From: Dokdonia sp. Hel_I_53
GTDB lineage: Bacteria > Bacteroidota > Bacteroidia > Flavobacteriales > Flavobacteriaceae
Assembly (NCBI RefSeq): GCF_007827465.1
Contig: NZ_VISL01000001.1
Span: 501,001 to 565,000 of the forward strand
DNA length: 64,000 nt
Direction: 5' to 3'
This document shows, one piece after another, positions 62,822 through 64,000 of this stretch (the first letter of the stretch is position 1; every line of letters starts with the position of its first letter). Made by a program: the position numbers and the translations under genes. A model generated the notes under the pieces. That model made no database searches. It was given only the letters and a program-made list of their open reading frames with translations, and had not been told where the DNA came from.

Positions 62822-63912
62822 AAATCCAGTTTAATTCTGTTAGCGGCTTCTTTCTTTTGTTGGTCTATTACCTTAGCATAAATCTGAGTGGTTTTTAATT
62901 CTCTGTGACCAAGCAATTTTGAGACTGTATAAATATCTGTTCCTGCTGAAAGCTGTAAAGTTGCGTAGGTATGTCTTGCACAGTGGAAGGTTATTGTTTT
63001 AGATATTCCTGCTCTCATCATCCATTGTTGCAACTTCAAGTTGTGCCAAGCGGAATACTTTAAACCTTTGAACACTCTTTCGTCTTTATCCTGAGGTTCA
63101 CCGAGTAAGCCATAAGCTTGTTCTGAAATAGGAAGGGTTTCAGCTCCTTTAGTTTTCTTCTGTCTGAAACGGATGTAGTACCCCATATCATTTGAATGCT
63201 GTACCTCTGACCAAAGCAACTTATTTATATCAGACCAACGCAAGCCAGTAAGACAAGAAAAAATGAATGCTGTTTTTATTTGTGGTACTTCGCATTCCTC
63301 TTTTACCGCAGCTTGTAATTCTTCAAGAGTTAGAAACTCTCGCTGAGGTTCTCCTTGTTTAAAACCATCTACACCTTCAGCTGGATTAGTAGGAATAATT
63401 CCATCCTTTACAGCTTGTTTTAATGCAGCTCTTAATTTATTGAAATATGAATACTTTGAGTTTTGAGAAAGACTCTGGTTACTCTTCGTTTTAACATCCT
63501 TATCAAGATGGTCTTTGAAACCCTGGACAAACTTTCTATCTACTTCCGCAAAAGTGATGTCCATAGGAATGTAGGTTTTTAGATGTTTCAGCATACTATC
63601 CCAATTACCATAATTTCCTTTACTGTCTTTCCTCTTTTCAGTAAGGAGTTCTATATAATTAGTAAAGCTGGCCTTTAGTTTCTCATTATCACGGAAGCCA
63701 TAAACACCGTTTTGGATTTCAATTTGTCGCTGTGCTCTGATTGTCTCAGCTAATTGAAGTGTTTTTTTATTGACTTCCTTATCGTCTTTAGTTTTGGCAT
63801 TAGGGTCTAAGTAGAGTTTTAGATACTCTGTCTTACGTTTCCCTTTATGGTAGTAATCCAAGTATAAACTGGTCTTACCTCCCTGATTTCGTTTTCTTAA
63901 TGTAACCTTCAT
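62818..63912 (-). CDS. int: Site-specific tyrosine recombinase (integrase) of the element
   Basis: This 364-residue integrase has an N-terminal arm-binding domain (about 1-75), a SAM-like core-binding domain (about 80-175), and a catalytic domain with all active-site residues: R225 in LTGLRWSDI, K253, H310 and R313 in FHCARHTYAT, H336 in LLGHRELKTT and nucleophile Y345. It belongs to the group found in Bacteroidetes integrative elements and is oriented inward from the right end of the element. The start is ATG, followed upstream by an AT-rich region with direct repeats that may be its binding sites. Confidence 0.93.
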   Translation of the reverse strand: MKVTLRKRNQGGKTSLYLDYYHKGKRKTEYLKLYLDPNAKTKDDKEVNKKTLQLAETIRAQRQIEIQNGVYGFRDNEKLKASFTNYIELLTEKRKDSKGNYGNWDSMLKHLKTYIPMDITFAEVDRKFVQGFKDHLDKDVKTKSNQSLSQNSKYSYFNKLRAALKQAVKDGIIPTNPAEGVDGFKQGEPQREFLTLEELQAAVKEECEVPQIKTAFIFSCLTGLRWSDINKLLWSEVQHSNDMGYYIRFRQKKTKGAETLPISEQAYGLLGEPQDKDERVFKGLKYSAWHNLKLQQWMMRAGISKTITFHCARHTYATLQLSAGTDIYTVSKLLGHRELKTTQIYAKVIDQQKKEAANRIKLDL

Positions 63913-63933
63913 ATCTCAAAAAGTTTTGCGGTT

Positions 63934-63993
63934 GTTTCTGTAACAGCAAACTTGTTGTTAGCAACAAAACTTGTTTCTATAACAACAAATTAG
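63934..63993. repeat. Direct repeats upstream of the integrase gene, candidate attachment-site arms
   Basis: GTTTCTGTAACAGCAAACTTG (63934-63954, quoted in part) and a copy at 63973-63993 agree in 17 of 21 bases, 39 bases apart. Between them is a perfect hairpin TTGTTG-TTAG-CAACAA, and GTTTCT/AGAAAC forms another inverted repeat at the right. These could be integrase arm or core sites at the element end. The partner at the left end was not found. Confidence 0.5.
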
Positions 63994-64000
63994 AAACCAA

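Noticed and set aside
1..64000. tRNA or rRNA genes
   Set aside because: No cloverleaf with a GTTCRANYC-type T-loop and CCA-ready acceptor stem, and no rRNA-like segment, was recognised on either strand by eye.

Overview
The window looks like a Flavobacteriaceae chromosome, probably close to Dokdonia/Krokinobacter. The evidence is low GC, promoters of the Bacteroidetes TAnnTTTG type, typical flavobacterial families (DUF3822, DUF4126, DUF6266), and a recurrent palindrome ACGCTTTCGCGAAAGCGT scattered within and between genes. No tRNA, rRNA or CRISPR array was seen. The genus is inference; no database search was possible.

Region 1 (1-6.2 kb) is ordinary chromosome: RsmD, DUF3822, a membrane-anchored unknown, a RecD-like helicase, DUF4126, KdsB, a PlsC-like acyltransferase and Dps.

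Region 2 (6.3-40.7 kb) is a complete Wzx/Wzy-type surface-polysaccharide locus on the + strand. It encodes makers of UDP-GalNAcA (tviC/tviB-like), dTDP-rhamnose (rfbABCD), UDP-GlcA/GalA (ugd plus epimerase), an N-formylated dTDP-Fuc4N (rfbAB, wecE, formyltransferase, wecF) and UDP-L-FucNAc (capE/F/G). A WbpV/WbpL/PglE/WbpM-like set supplies the first sugar. Glycosyltransferases, a flippase (Wzx), an EpsG-type polymerase (Wzy), Wza, Wzc with a PHP phosphatase on the opposite strand, and Wzi complete the pathway. A CysQ-type phosphatase is embedded in it.

Region 3 (40.7-45.8 kb) holds cysM/cysE, a membrane histidine kinase and a GAF-PAS-HisKA protein without an ATPase domain, followed by a 628-base stretch without genes.

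Region 4 (about 46-64 kb) is a transferred element. It lacks the chromosomal palindrome and ends on the right with a tyrosine integrase, an RteC-like unknown, two excisionase-like HTH proteins, a BT4734-type and a DUF3987-type protein. No relaxase or transfer genes follow in the expected place. There sits instead a five-gene, tightly spaced defence operon (58.1 to 48.6 kb, minus strand): XRE regulator, a type IIG-like restriction-methylase with an intact PD-(D/E)XK site, a second N6-adenine methylase, a catalytically dead prokaryotic Argonaute, and a GmrSD-like DUF262-DUF1524-DUF5655 protein. I regard this as the most novel system here. Left of it (47.1-48.6 kb) is a gene-poor stretch with two related, covarying RNA-like folds, a candidate small RNA ended by a terminator, and other hairpins.
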